Source of the DNA: Romanomermis culicivorax
Lineage: Eukaryota > Nematoda > Enoplea > Mermithida > Mermithidae
Assembly (NCBI GenBank): GCA_963922205.1
Contig: CAWUHX010000128.1
Coordinates: forward strand, 124,001 to 188,000
Reading direction: 5' to 3'
DNA: 64,000 nt
Of the stretch, positions 20,500 through 32,224 are shown one piece after another. Under the pieces are notes generated by a model, which saw nothing but the letters and a program-made list of their open reading frames with translations, made no database searches and was not told the DNA's origin. The position numbers and the translations under genes are program-made. Positions within the stretch are counted from its first letter, which is position 1, and every line of letters begins with the position of its first letter.

Positions 20500-21600
20500 A
20501 AATTTTCCTTAGGCTTAGGCTTAGGGTACAGCAGCTGCGCGCTGAGGGCGCAGCGCTGTTGAGTGAGGCTTTTCCAAATCAAGTTGTTAGTTAAAATAGT
20601 ATCAATGGTCTTAAAGGAATATAGTGTTTATACATTCTGGTGAAATTGTGTAGTGGTGAACGCATTAAGTCCATATAGGCTGGTGGACCAGGTTCGATTT
20701 TTGAAGAAGGTAGGATTTTTCAGTAGTGACAAGGAGTATGTGACATGTGTGCAGATTTTATGCAAGTGAGTTCCTGAATATCATGAGCGGCTGGATTTTC
20801 TAATTGATCTGGATAGCTGGCATCTTAAGGAGTCCGAAAATGCTTGTTTCGACCATAATTGGGAAGGGAACCGACTTGTAAAAAAATTCCGAGGCCTGAC
20901 TGCTCTTTTGATTAGGCTACAGGGTTTTCTGTTCGGAGATGCATTTCTATGCGTTCTAAAATGGAAAAAAGAGAAAACATAATTTTTTATAATTTTTCAT
21001 ATTATTTAAATTTTTATATTTATTATTTTTTTATATTATTCCTGTGCGCGGTTAAATAATGTCATTCTGATTAGTGCTTATAGGTTCTAATTATCTAATT
21101 ATTATGGATAAATGTTTGATCCTGTTTTGTTTTTTGACGAAATTGGTTGAAAACTAACATTTTTGGGTCATTTTCCCAAAATTTCTTTGCGATCTTCATA
21201 CAAATTTTGATTTTCATGTGATTAAAACATTTTGAGAGTAAGACAATGATAGAAATTCTTGTCAGTTAAAAGATTGAAATTCTTTGTCCCTTGCCTAGTT
21301 TTTGGATTTTAGTTTGTCTGACTGAAAATTCATTAAATTCACTGAAAAATCAAACCTTCTCTCTGGGAAATAAAAGGTGAAAAAATTCATTTTCCAGCGT
21401 TCTATGGTAGATGTAGGAATTTCCATACTTCTGGTCAGAAAACTACTGAAAAATGTAAATTTTTGAATAAAATATGGTCAAAAATGGGAATTTTCTGGGC
21501 TTTTCGCGCCGTGAATACTTTTATTAATACTTTCTAGAAAAAATTATTATTTTTAAAACTATTTCTCGGACTTTTTTCGTGAAAAAATTATGATTTGTTT
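20500..21600. other. AT-rich repeat-derived DNA with a TTAGGC tract
   Basis: A degenerate CTTAGGCTTAGGCTTAGGG run at 20,508-20,528 is followed by sequence (to about 20,700) repeated at 31,670-31,830. The rest is AT-rich with no gene seen. A truncated member of the CATACATG poly-G family ends at 21,700. Confidence 0.5.
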
Positions 21601-21700
21601 CCTAGAGGGACCCCTCCCCAACAATTTTGGGAATTACTGACCCCCGGCCCAAAAAAGTCGTCCAACTTCCCCCAGACCTCGGGGCTCCGTTACATGTATG

Positions 21701-22391
21701 CATGGTTTCTTTTTAGCATTTTACAAGCCATGGCTTGTTGGACTGACAAAATGGCTTGTAGAATTTAAGTCCAGCAAGCCAAAATGGCTTGTCAGAATTT
21801 TTTGAGTCATGTGTTTGATCACATCGGATAAAGAATAGATGCATTTTGGTGGATTTAAGAAGGTCATAATCTCAAACTTTTCCCGCTCTTCGCGCCGGTT
21901 ATAACTTAGATAAGCATTATTATTTATTTCCTAGCTCAGGCGCCACATCTAACATGTCTACCTTCACATATCATTTAATTTTTAATAGTTTTAATCATCT
22001 CAAACGTATTATCTCATGTTTTAATTGGTAATTTTCAATATTTCATCTAGATATTTGATGAAGATACACTTTTTCCCTTGTCACATTTTTTTAGAAAGAT
22101 CAATACGTCAAGTCTGTAAATTTTTTGAAGCGATTATCCCTTTCTTGACGTAAAATCAATCCAAAAGCTTCATGGAAGTAGTTTTCGGAAATGCTACTCT
22201 TCTTACTCTCATTTTTTCGGCCAAGTTCAAGAGTTTGATCGATTGCTGTGATGCTCAATATATACATTTCTTTGAAAAATAACCTAGCATTGGAATTTGT
22301 TCACGTACTGATATTATAAAATTGGGTTGTAAAAATTTGGAATGGCTTGTAAAATTTTAGGTCAACAAGCCACTTGGCTAAAAAAACCCTG
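21701..22391. mobile_element. hAT-like nonautonomous element with CAAGCC repeats, copy A
   Basis: Ends are CATGGTTTCTTTTTAGC and ...GCTAAAAAAACCCTG, near-inverted. The 8-bp duplication CATGTATG is perfect (21,693-21,700 and 22,392-22,399). Several AATGGCTTGT/ACAAGCC blocks crowd both ends; such subterminal repeats are typical transposase-binding arrays. It is the inverted relative of the copy at 39,341-40,428. Confidence 0.88.
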
Positions 22392-22399
22392 CATGTATG

Positions 22400-23745
22400 T
22401 TTACAAGGTGCGCCGGAACAAGAACTAAATAAAATTAGATGATTCTAATAGGAATCACAGAAATGTTAAAATCGGATAAATTCCTAAGAACTCTATCGTT
22501 AACATGCTTCACACCCGCTCCGGGAGAACAGCAATATATTCTTCATGAGTTCATTTCGACTAACATAACCAGAATTTTCTCAATTTCTTCCCTCATTTTT
22601 TCAGGTTTATGACTCTAAATACAACAGAATGCTTGGGTATGCTCCTAAAATGCATAAAAAAGCATCTGTAGCTACATTATTAACATTTTTAAAAATGTGG
22701 AAAATTTTTGGAAAATGGGGAAAAAAATTTTGGGTCTGGTTCTCATGTGGAAAAAATCTTCGAGGAAAAAAACGGTGGTCTATACAAATTAGTATTAAAT
22801 AGTTGTTAACGCCTAGAATTTTCAATTGACTCATGATTTTGTCAGTTTATCCTCGATATTGCATTTTAGTATATGGCGAAAATCAAGATTTTTTCGATTA
22901 TTTTCACTTTTCAGCAGTCTTTACAAATTTTTGTAACTTTAACAAGCATAAACGTAAAATTTGTTGCAAAAAAGCATTGGGAACATAATTTTTTTGCGTT
23001 CGACAAATGATTGAAACACTAACAGTTTAGAACAGTGACAGATAGTGCTGGTTGAATAATTCAATTTTTTGGTTCCTTTTCTGATGCTAGAAATTAAGTG
23101 GCATCCTTCCATAATTTTTTGTATTTTGTTTGACTATTAAAAACTGTTCAAATTGAATGAAAAATTAGACCACTAATCGAAGAAATAAATGTCGAAAATA
23201 TTCATTGTCCAGCATTCTAGTGATATTGGCACTTCGCGCCAAAAGTCTATTTGAAAAAAACAGTTGTTTTGCCCAAAAGTATGAAATATCGTTGTTTTAA
23301 AGCTGATTTTTTAGCTGGTCAGCAGATCGAAAACATGCGCACATGTTCTGAAATGCTCAAAAATACATAAATAAAGCATATGGTAGCATTTTTGAGTGAA
23401 AAATGACATGGCGAGAATTATGAAAAAAATTTTGAATTCTTTTGCCAAATAGCAAAAGAGTCTCCACAAAAAAAGACAATGCTTTGCACTGTTCATGACT
23501 ATAATAATCATCGTATACTAGCAGGCGTGGCGGTTAGCACATCTAAACCCACGTACTAATTAACCCTCATAGGTTTCTGTCAATTGAAAAAACCTCATCT
23601 CTTTTTTTATTGATTAAGAATAAGTTATATTTTGCTGAACATTGAGATTTTTCATATCTTTTCTTTCACTGGACTTGAACTTTCAACACGTTTTTAACCT
23701 GAACTTTTGCAATTATAAACGATGAAAATTGAAAACATTCTAGAC
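22400..23745. other. AT-rich DNA, no gene recognised
   Basis: Contains short open frames biased to Phe/Lys from AT-richness (for example 22,607-22,834 and 23,311-23,511, minus strand). No domain or convincing splice structure was seen. A degraded hairpin motif lies near 23,230. Confidence 0.5.
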
Positions 23746-24184
23746 CATACATGTAACGGAGCTCCGAGGTCTGGGGGGGGGGGTCGGAGCACTTTTTTGG
23801 GGCCGGGGGTCAGTAATTCCCAAAATTTTGGGGGGAGGGGTCCCTGAAGGAAAAAAAATTCGATTTTTTCCATGAAAAATGTCCGAAAAAACGGTTTGAA
23901 AAGTAGTAATTTTTGTCTAAAAAATGATAAAATATGTACTTATGGCGCGCAGCGCCGAGAAAATTGACGTTTTCGACCATTTTTTGTTCAAAAATTGACA
24001 TTTTTCATGGAAAAAATGACATTTTTCAGTATTTTTCCGACTAAAACTATGGGGTCTCTAGGGCTACCATATGGCTAGCCATAGGATTGGAAAATCCTGG
24101 GGGGAGTCGCCCAATGGCTAGCCATATGGTCGACGGTTTCTGGGGGGGGGTTCCCATAGCACTTCCCCCCCAATTACATGTATG
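23746..24184. mobile_element. Poly-G family 2 element (TIR CATACATGTAA), copy 1
   Basis: CATACATGTAACGGAGC at the left, ...CCAATTACATGTATG at the right, with the perfect 8-bp duplication TTCTAGAC (23,738-23,745 and 24,185-24,192). It contains a GGCGC..GCGCC hairpin (about 23,944), GACATTTTTCATGGAAAAAAT units, and an inner inverted pair built on ATGGCTAGCCAT. It is nearly identical to 26,708-27,195. Confidence 0.9.
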
Positions 24185-24192
24185 TTCTAGAC

Positions 24193-24791
24193 TATATATT
24201 TAGAGTTTTTATTTAGCAGTCGTTCATCACCTCAATTTGACTGATCTGACTAGAGCTTTCTCTATTTTTTCTCATTTTTACAAGTTAGTGGCTTTGAAAA
24301 TATGAGATTTTTGGTGTTGGACATGAAAAAAATATTCCACAAAACCTTGATGAGGGAAATGTTCAAAATCATTTTCTCTATCTTTCCCGTCCATTTTTCT
24401 GTTTAAGAATGTGCATATAGATGCTTTATTCAAGTGTTTCTGAACTTATTCAAACATTCTGTTTGGAGCCAATTTAGAGCCCATAAATCATCAAAATGAC
24501 AAAAAATTGAAATTTTGAAGAAATATTCTACCAAACTAGCCATAATGATTTCAGGCGTACATGGCAAGAATTTTCCAGACAAGAGTATCCTCCGACTATT
24601 TGTCAAGAGGTGGAGGGGCCGTTAGTGAGCAAAAAAACTCCACAAGCATGTTTTTCATACAAAAGATGCATAAAATCCATCAAAAATACTGTATTCAAAA
24701 ATGTTTAGGTGGTGTTTCACAGTTTTTTTCAGGCCAGGAGGTGTCAAGAGACTCAGGTATAAGGGTTCACCCTCTCTGTGCATGTATGAAT
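24193..24791. other. AT-rich DNA, no gene recognised
   Basis: Short open frames only; nothing recognisable. Confidence 0.5.
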
Positions 24792-25846
24792 TAGAGATGT
24801 ACCAATGACACAGTCCAAAAATGACACCCGAAATTACCTGACCATCTTGTTGGACCAAGACCCAACACTTCATAATTTTGGATGTGATACATCTTTGGTT
24901 TTCATTATGTGAAGACGTACACATTATATCACAGTCCAGTGATCGTACGGGGACCCCGACCCCGAAAAACCCCGGGTAAAACCCCGACCCCGAACCCCGA
25001 CCGGGGGGCTAAATTTTAGGAGTCGGGGTTGAGCGTTTTTTCGGGGGTAAAATTTTTCAAGTTATTCAAAAAATTATTGAACACAAAATTTACGTCGTTG
25101 CTTTGTTTTTTAATTATATTATATATTACTCATGTTTATGGCCGTACATATATTAACATGTATCACTCACTATCAGTTACCCACACGTCCACGTGTATTC
25201 TACCTACTCTGCACTGCAGACCCACGCTTCCATTATCGTGCATTATATCTCGCTCGCATCGTTCATGCATGACACATCACATTTATTTGAGAGAGGCGTC
25301 GTACATTACACGATATTATTATACTTTGTTAGGTACATGTTAGTATTACACACAGCACATACTATCAGCTGCACATTCAAACGATAGCGGTTGAATTTAT
25401 TCCATTCATTAAAATTCAACACGCGACACGTGTCATTGCATCATTCATAGTATTCTGTCTCTCACCTCTCATCTCACCTCTTACTAAACTAGAGTTTTAT
25501 ATGTAGGTCATTATTCTATCAGTAGCCTATCATGAATAAATTTTTGAAGAAACTCTCAAGTTATTTTTGAAACGATTGAATCGTTATTCATGATTATTTT
25601 CATCTCTAAATACCCAATTTCAGGTTTTTTCAACCCCGACCCCGACTCCGAAAACCGGGGTTTGTCAACCCCGACCACGACCCCGACCGGGGGCGAAATT
25701 CTGCCCCCGTACGATCACTGTATCACACAGATAAGCATTTTGAAAAGTATAATGGACCCGGATCTTAAATGAGACCTGGAATTACCCGTCTATTTTCCTG
25801 GGCCGGGACCTAAAATTCTTGAAATTTTGGACTTGATACATCTCTA
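24792..25846. mobile_element. hAT-like element (TIR TAGAGATGTA) containing a nested element
   Basis: TAGAGATGTACCAA at the left and ...TGATACATCTCTA at the right, with the perfect 8-bp duplication GTATGAAT (24,784-24,791 and 25,847-25,854). A second element with CCCCGAC arrays sits inside it (24,935-25,720). Confidence 0.88.
24935..25720. mobile_element. Nested element with CCCCGACC arrays
   Basis: The left end holds CAGTGATCGTACGGGG and the right end its inverse CCCCGTACGATCACTG. Both termini are packed with ACCCCGACCCCGA-type repeats in facing orientation. The flanks TATCACAG and TATCACAC form a probable 8-bp duplication with one mismatch. The AT-rich core shows no domain. Confidence 0.75.
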
Positions 25847-26038
25847 GTATGAATGACCTTTAATTACATGATAAAAAACAGTTAAATTCTGTATGATTAC
25901 TGTCAGTTTTTTTTGCCCAAGGGCTATGCATCAAGGTTTTTTAGTCTTTTTAGGGTCCTGGGCCCCTAAAAATTTGGAAATTGCTCCTGAAATTTTATGT
26001 CTAGGAGGCATTTTAGCTTCTAAAATTTATGTATTATA

Positions 26039-27606
26039 TAGGGATGTCCCAGGCACCAACACCGGCGCCGGTGCCTGACGTTTTTTCACAGATACTTGAA
26101 TTTTGGTGAAACGTCTTTCAATACATATAAAAAACCTTATTTTCTTCAACCGATATGGGCTGTTGATCAAAGCAAATAAAATTCACGATTTTTTTAACTA
26201 AAACTTATGAACCATCATGGTCACTGTCCCAGGTTTCTGTGAAACTAGTTTCTATTATCATTCGATTGCCGCTAATTTGTATTTTTTCCCTGTTTGAATC
26301 TTAGTTTTACTTTTTCTGTAGCTTTTTACATGGCTAAATATTTCATATCATCCTGTTGATAGGTTGCCCGCCAAATGCTTCTTGAAGCTGCTGCGCCCAA
26401 GGTCTTGTTAGTCTACACCACCTCAGATAATTTCTTTAGTGCAATAGTTGCATTTTGCTCTAGTTTCATTGGTTGTCGGAATGGTAAAAAAAATTTTATA
26501 TAACAGCAGAGTGCCTATAGCCCATTTAATTTATAATGATAGATGCAGTGAAAATTAATTAATAAGTACAATTTGATACGCAATTTTCACTTGGCAGAAA
26601 TTTTTATGTTAAAAAGGCTTAATTTGTATCGAAGAATGGGAAAGGCCGATATCATGGAAAAACGTCAAGCTTATTCACTTTAGATTTAGACAGCACTCCG
26701 CTGATACCATACATGTAACGGAGCTCCGAGGTCTGGGGGGGGGGGGTTTGAGCACTTTTTTGGGGCCGGGGGTCAGTAATTCCCAAAATTTTGGGGGGTC
26801 CCTGACGGAAAAAAAATTCGATTTTTTCCATGAAAAATGTCCGAAAAACGGTTTAAAAAGTAGTCATTTTTGTCTAAAAAATGATAAAATATGTATTTAT
26901 GGCGCGAAGCGCCAAGAAAATTGACGTTTTTGACTATTTTTTGTTCAAAAATTGACATTTTTCATGGAAAAAATGACATTTTTCATGGAAAAAATGACAT
27001 TTTTCATGGAAAAAATGACATTTTTCAGTATTTTTCCGACTAAAACTATGGGGGTCCCTAGGGCTACCATATGGCTAGCCATAGGATTGGAAAATCCTGG
27101 GGGGCTCGCCCAATAGCTAGCCATATGGTCGACGATTTCTGGGGGGGGGGGGTCCCATAGCACTTCCCCCCCCCCCCCCCCCAATTACATGTATGGCTGA
27201 TACCTCAGTTCGATTAGAGAGATTGATTGATGGAAATTTTCGGCTGTTCTGTTTGTTGCTTACTGACAAAATTTTTTTCATTGATTAGAGTAATAAGCTC
27301 TATTAGCTTTTTCATTATTGAACTTTGATGGGATTACTTCATTGATCGTCTAAAAATCAATAGAGTATATGCATAAGTAATCATTCTCCAGACTGTATTT
27401 TTCAACTTAATTAGAGAATGTTATCTGAAGAAAACAAAACAGTAAGTATTGTATACCAAACTCACTCATAAAAAGATAACTGATAATGATAAAAGGACAC
27501 AAAATTCATATCTAATAGGTAAAAAATCATGTAAGGTTGGCACTGGCACTGGCGACGGTGCTTAGGCACCAGCACCAGCAAAAAAGGTGGCACCGGGACA
27601 TCCCTA
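26039..27606. mobile_element. hAT-like element (TIR TAGGGATGTCCC) with a nested poly-G element
   Basis: TAGGGATGTCCCAGGC at the left, inverse ...CCGGGACATCCCTA at the right, and the perfect 8-bp duplication GTATTATA (26,031-26,038 and 27,607-27,614). GGCACC/GGTGCC repeats are subterminal. The element at 26,708-27,195 inserted into it later. No transposase frame survives. Confidence 0.88.
26708..27195. mobile_element. Poly-G family 2 element, copy 2
   Basis: Same orientation and almost the same sequence as 23,746-24,184. It differs chiefly by having more GACATTTTTCATGGAAAAAAT units (three in a row) and longer G and C runs. The 8-bp duplication GCTGATAC is perfect (26,700-26,707 and 27,196-27,203). 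Confidence 0.9.
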
Positions 27607-27619
27607 GTATTATATATGT

Positions 27620-28849
27620 ACTTCAGTGAATTATAGTTCTTTTCAGTGAATTTTACATTTGAAAAAAGTGGTCTGCAGGCTCTAAAATCAGGAAACATCA
27701 AAAAGTTTCTGGTGCATCATTCAGAGTGGTCTATCCTCTGTTTTTCCACAAGTCAAACTTTTTGGGGGAAAATTTCTGAGAATGCAAAAAAATGTGCAGG
27801 ATTTGAGATATCAAAGGAGAATTTGGTGCATTTTAGGGCTCAGAATCTGGATTTTGGCTTTTTTGGTGACTATAACTTTAGAAATGAAGCCAAGTTTGAA
27901 TTCCTAAGCATCACAGAATTGATTTTAAGAAATTTCAAGTTTAATTTGAATGTTTTAAAACTTATGAAGGTTTGAATATATTTTTCAATTCATAAAATGA
28001 TGAAGATATGTTCTCGAACAGAAAATTTCAACCCCATGTGTTTTGAATAAATTATCCTTAATTGATTTTCCAGCATTTTACAATGTTAGAATCTTGAAAA
28101 AATATCTGCTCTGCACCCCCTGGGAAGATAGTATTCAACAGGAGGAATAGGAACATAGGCTATATTTTTCAATACCTTATCACTAAATATCATGTATTTT
28201 CTGGCAAATAAAAAAAATTTCAATGAAGATTTTTTCGCGGATCATGTACAGAGAGGCCTGTACAAAGAAAGCATTGGCTGAAAATTCAGTTTAGGACAGT
28301 CATTTTTTTAAACATGTGTATGTATCAACTGATTGAATACCATATAATTCAATTATTCCACAGTGTCTCAGAAGCCAATTTTTTGATAACAAATTTTTGG
28401 CTCCTAAAAATTATCTTGATCCTAAAATAGCTCCTAAAAATTATCCTAAAATCTTGGGTTTCCATTATTTTCTGTATCCCGCCACCTTTTCATGTCCCTT
28501 TATTTAATTCGCACGATCTTGAAGTTTCAAAAACAAATTAATGCTTGATATTTGTGCTGTAGAAACTTGATATATCCGCTGCTGACAAACAAAAAAGACA
28601 AAAAAAATTTCTCATTTACCAAGCCCCACTGATGCATGTAGATCATTTTGACGGACTTTGGAGTAGTTGCATCTGTTTTAAATAGTTCATGGGAATCAAA
28701 ATCAGAAGTGAATCCACCACTAACAGCTTTGGCAAGAAAATATTTTGCTGTTCTTGCAATGAGTGTTGCGGCAAGGGATCTATTCTTAGTAGTGCAGGAA
28801 CCTGAATTCTCATCTATGTGACTTGGAACAGAATTACTTTTTTTTCTAG
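27620..28849. other. AT-rich DNA with a diverged repeat, no gene recognised
   Basis: The 27,670-27,990 stretch (109-codon open frame at 27,646-27,975) is a diverged relative of about 38,735-39,000, sharing GGCTCTAAAATCAG and neighbouring text. It is therefore more likely repeat-derived than a gene. Upstream exons of the leucine-rich gene may lie here, but I could not place them. Confidence 0.45.
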
Positions 28850-29262
28850 ATTGCATTTGGTTCTGAAAAATATGGACGATATTAAGCGAGCTCATCGGAA
28901 AACTTCATTCCCCGATTCTTTGAAAAGTCTACATATTTATATTACTGGCGTGCCGTGCTCATCATCAACAGACAAAGCTTTTTCCAAATTGATAGACGAC
29001 GTTTTGGACCAATGCCCAGATTTGTGTTCTTTTTCTACTGGTGATTTATGCAAAAGACAGTTGCGAAAAGTGCCCGTGAAATTGCCCAAATTGAAATCCT
29101 TGTCGATCGGACGATTAGGGACCATAAATAAAGAATTTTACGATGTTGAAGATTTTGAGTACGTCGTGGAGAATATGCCGAATTTACGTATTTTAAAAGT
29201 GTACGACAAAATTTACAGCTTGCTTTTGGAATCGGACGTTATAAAAAGCTTTTGTAGGCGAG
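28850..29262 (+). CDS. Internal exon of a leucine-rich-repeat (F-box-like) protein
   Basis: The exon is bounded by acceptor TTTTTCTAG and donor G|GTAAGC and is open in one frame (137 full codons, phase 1 at both ends). The peptide has repeated LRR-like strands: LKSLHIYIT, LPKLKSLSIG and MPNLRILKVY, separated by helical stretches with CPDLCSFS. This is the pattern of the substrate-binding part of F-box/LRR proteins, which dock targets on SCF ubiquitin ligases. No F-box is visible in this exon and I could not place neighbouring exons. It may be part of a working gene or an isolated remnant. Confidence 0.6.
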
Positions 29263-29902
29263 GTAAGCTACTAGTCCCTACATGGCCTTATATTTGAACC
29301 TTTGATGTGCGTTTTGAAGCTTTTTCTGGAATATAACGAAGTGTCTAATTTGTTGATGCCTTTTTTATATTGGAAAATAAAATCGTGTTGGTCACAAACA
29401 AACCTCTAAAATCAAAAAAGTTCATTTGCCGATTTTAGACGAAAATGGAATTTTTCAACGGAAATTTCCGATTAATAAAAATTAGAGAATTCCCTTAATT
29501 CTAGCATCCCGGGATAATTTTTATATACACCTTTACCCCTTTTTTCTAGCTATGCAGCTCTGATTGATATTGTTGGATTTTATTGATTCCGATAGCTTAC
29601 CTCGGTTTTAGTCCTCTATAATTTTTTTGTTGTTTTATCAAATTTTACTCATCTCACTCTCCGCTTTAGTAAAGTATCATCTAAATATCATCATTTCCTG
29701 TTCAAAAACTATATACGTTTGGAAAATACATTGTTGATTCTCTGTTATTCAGGGTCGCCTGTATATTAAAAAATATGTAGGTATACAGTTCGCTCTGTCA
29801 GTGTGTTTGATTTACTGACAGACAGACAGGTTTTTCATTGCATCATTTTGAACGCGCTAGTTCGACAGTTACTGTGAGACAGAGAAACTGTATCCTCCCT
29901 CA
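29263..29902. other. AT-rich DNA downstream of the LRR exon
   Basis: I see no further convincing exon or terminator before the next transposon. Confidence 0.4.
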
Positions 29903-29910
29903 TTTTTCGG

Positions 29911-31198
29911 CAGTGTTTTTTTTTGTGTCAAAACATGGTTTTTGTTTTGGCACAAAAAAAATTTGGAATGGCACAAAAAATTTTGAGCGTTTGTGCCAAT
30001 TGGCACAAACTTTTTCGCTGGTCAAACATTAAATTTCCTCGATTTTTAGACGTTTCAGGGGCCGAAAATGCAAAAAATTTTCGGCGCTTCGCGCCGAATC
30101 AATAAATATAATATTTCCTATTCGTTGACTATACCTGTACTTGGGGGGGGGGTTGGGGGGACCCCCCCCCAACTTGGCCAACCCTGTACCCAAAATTATT
30201 CCCCCCCCCCCAACCATACCTGTAAGACCTCCGACCAGTTGGGGGGGGGGTAAATCCGAAATTTTGGGGGGGGGTAGGAAAAAGTCGAAATTTTTCCCAA
30301 AAAAGGCCAAAAAACATACACTTTTTGACAAATTTTTTTAATTTTTTCCCAACTGGGGGGGGGGGGGTTGGGGGGGGGGAAATGAATTTGGGTATAGGGT
30401 TGGCCGAGTTGGGGGGGGGTCCCCCCCCCCAACCCCCCCCCCCCCCAAGTACAGGTATGCCCCCAACCCCCCCCCCCCCAGTTTGGAAGAAATTAAAAAA
30501 ATTTTCAAAAAAGTGAAAGTTTTTTGGTCTTTTTTGGGAAAAATTTCGACTTTTTCCTACCCCCCTCCCCAACTGGTCGGAGGTTTTACAGGTATGTATT
30601 TGACCCGAACGCAAACGATTTCTCTCCGAACAGTGTATTAGTATCGTTGCAGCAAACTTTATAGGCTGTCATCAAGACTGATGAGTGAAAAGAAATTCTG
30701 AATATTCTCTCTTCATTCAGTCAGATTCGGATTTAAAACTGAAATTCTTTTTGTGTTTGATTGATTCAAATAGAAAAATCAATATCGTTGATAATGGTAC
30801 AATGTTTCGATCGAAAATTAACACGATTTTCGACTTTATTTTCTCTAGTCTTCACATGGTTGTTTCGTTCGTAGTCGAAAATTGAATCAATTTGAACTTC
30901 CTGAACAATTCTAGAGCTATTTGAATTGTCTCAGCATTCCATTCCTTTTTGGGATTTCGTAAACTATTTTGTTGCACAGTTTGTTCTTTCCTCACTGACA
31001 TGGTTAGCTGAAAAATAGGTTGGGCACGATTTTTACAAAAAATTAATGCGTTAAACGTTAACTGTTTATCAAACTTTTGGCCTAAAACTTTTCCGCAGTT
31101 TTCAGTATGTCTCTAGTAAAAAAAATTTTTTTGTGCCATTGGCACAAATTCTTTTGGCGCTCTGTTGGCACAAATGTCCGTGCACAAAAAAAACGCTG
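29911..31198. mobile_element. GTGCCA-family hAT-like element with poly-G elements inside
   Basis: CAGTGTTTTTTTTTGTG at the left and ...GCACAAAAAAAACGCTG at the right, with the perfect 8-bp duplication TTTTTCGG (29,903-29,910 and 31,199-31,206). Subterminal GTGCCAATTGGCAC palindromes are abundant. A GGCGC..GCGCC hairpin lies near 30,085. Poly-G elements occupy 30,130-30,596. It is the inverted relative of 32,440-33,495. Confidence 0.9.
30130..30596. mobile_element. Cluster of poly-G elements
   Basis: At least two and probably three overlapping members: CATACCTGTA-type ends near 30,130 and 30,214, ACAGGTATG ends near 30,456 and 30,596. Outer flanks TCGTTGAC and TATTTGAC resemble a worn 8-bp duplication. 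Tracts of 8-16 G or C recur; base-exact structure is doubtful. Confidence 0.65.
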
Positions 31199-31234
31199 TT
31201 TTTCGGTATTACTGCAGCTGGTGCACACTACCTT

Positions 31235-31494
31235 CATACCTGTAATTGGGGGGACCCCCACCCTCAACTTGGTCAACCCTACACCCAGCCCTCCCCCCAA
31301 ACTCGGAAAAATTTGAAAAAAATGAGGAAAAAAAGTGGCTTTTTTACCTTTTTTGGGCAAATTTTCGAAATTTTTTCGACTTTTCTGGGGCTTTTCCGAT
31401 CCCCCTCCCCCACATTTTGGAATTGTTGGGACGCCCAGCCCCAAAATTTTGGGTTTACCCTCTTCGCCAACTGGTCGGACCTCTTACAGGTATG
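31235..31494. mobile_element. Poly-G family element
   Basis: CATACCTGTAATTGGGG to TTACAGGTATG with the perfect 8-bp duplication ACTACCTT (31,227-31,234 and 31,495-31,502). Confidence 0.88.
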
Positions 31495-31559
31495 ACTACC
31501 TTATAGTGTTATAATGCCAAGTACAGTAAACAGTATAGTTGTCAAAATTATTGATTGAG

Positions 31560-31680
31560 CACTGTGATAATCTAAGCCTAAGCCAAAGCATAGGCTTAGC
31601 CTTAGGTCCGGGCTTTGGCTTAGGCTTAAGCTTAGCCTTAGGCTTAATCCTGGGCCTAGGCTTAGGGTACAGCAGCTGCC
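31560..31680. repeat. Degenerate TTAGGC/GCCTAA tract
   Basis: GGCTTAGG, CTTAGCC and GCCTAAGCC units in both orientations. TTAGGC is the nematode telomere unit, but the array is irregular and internal. It is followed by a ~160-bp repeat shared with 20,528-20,700. Confidence 0.55.
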
Positions 31681-32224
31681 CCCGAGGCTCTTCCAAATGA
31701 AGTTGTTAGTTAAAATAGTATGAAGGGTCCTAAATGAATATAGTGTTTATACTTTCTGGTGAAATTGTGTGGTGGTAAACGCATTAAGTCCATTGGCTGG
31801 CGCGCCGCTCCAGGCTCAATTCTTGAAGTAAGCAGGATTTTTCTGGATAAAAGCCGCGTCTGAGTTACTTAATGAATAATGATGATTATTAATGTTATAA
31901 CCGGTGCGAAGCGCCGGAAAATTTTGAGATTTTTACCTCCTAAAATGTACCAAAATGCGTCTTTTCAATATGGAAACCCCAAATTTTTCTTCCACATTTG
32001 TGGAAAGACCTCAAAAATTTTTTGCACATTCCAGACTTTTTTCCACATTATAGTGCAAATGTGGAAAAAACAGTGATTCGACGTTGCGCAAAACGGTTAT
32101 GTGCTTTGTGCACAGATCGCCAGCTTCCTGATAAAAATTTTTCTTGGAAAAGAAAGAATTTTTGGCATATTCATCAAATCGAAAAAACTAGAGATTATCG
32201 ATCAGACCAGATCGAGTTTGCTGC

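Noticed and set aside
27646..27975. 109-codon plus-strand frame as a gene
   Set aside because: The DNA is a diverged member of a repeat also found at about 38,735-39,000, where the frame is not kept.
30068..30614. Pro/Gly-rich proteins on both strands
   Set aside because: They are translations of G and C homopolymers in the poly-G elements.
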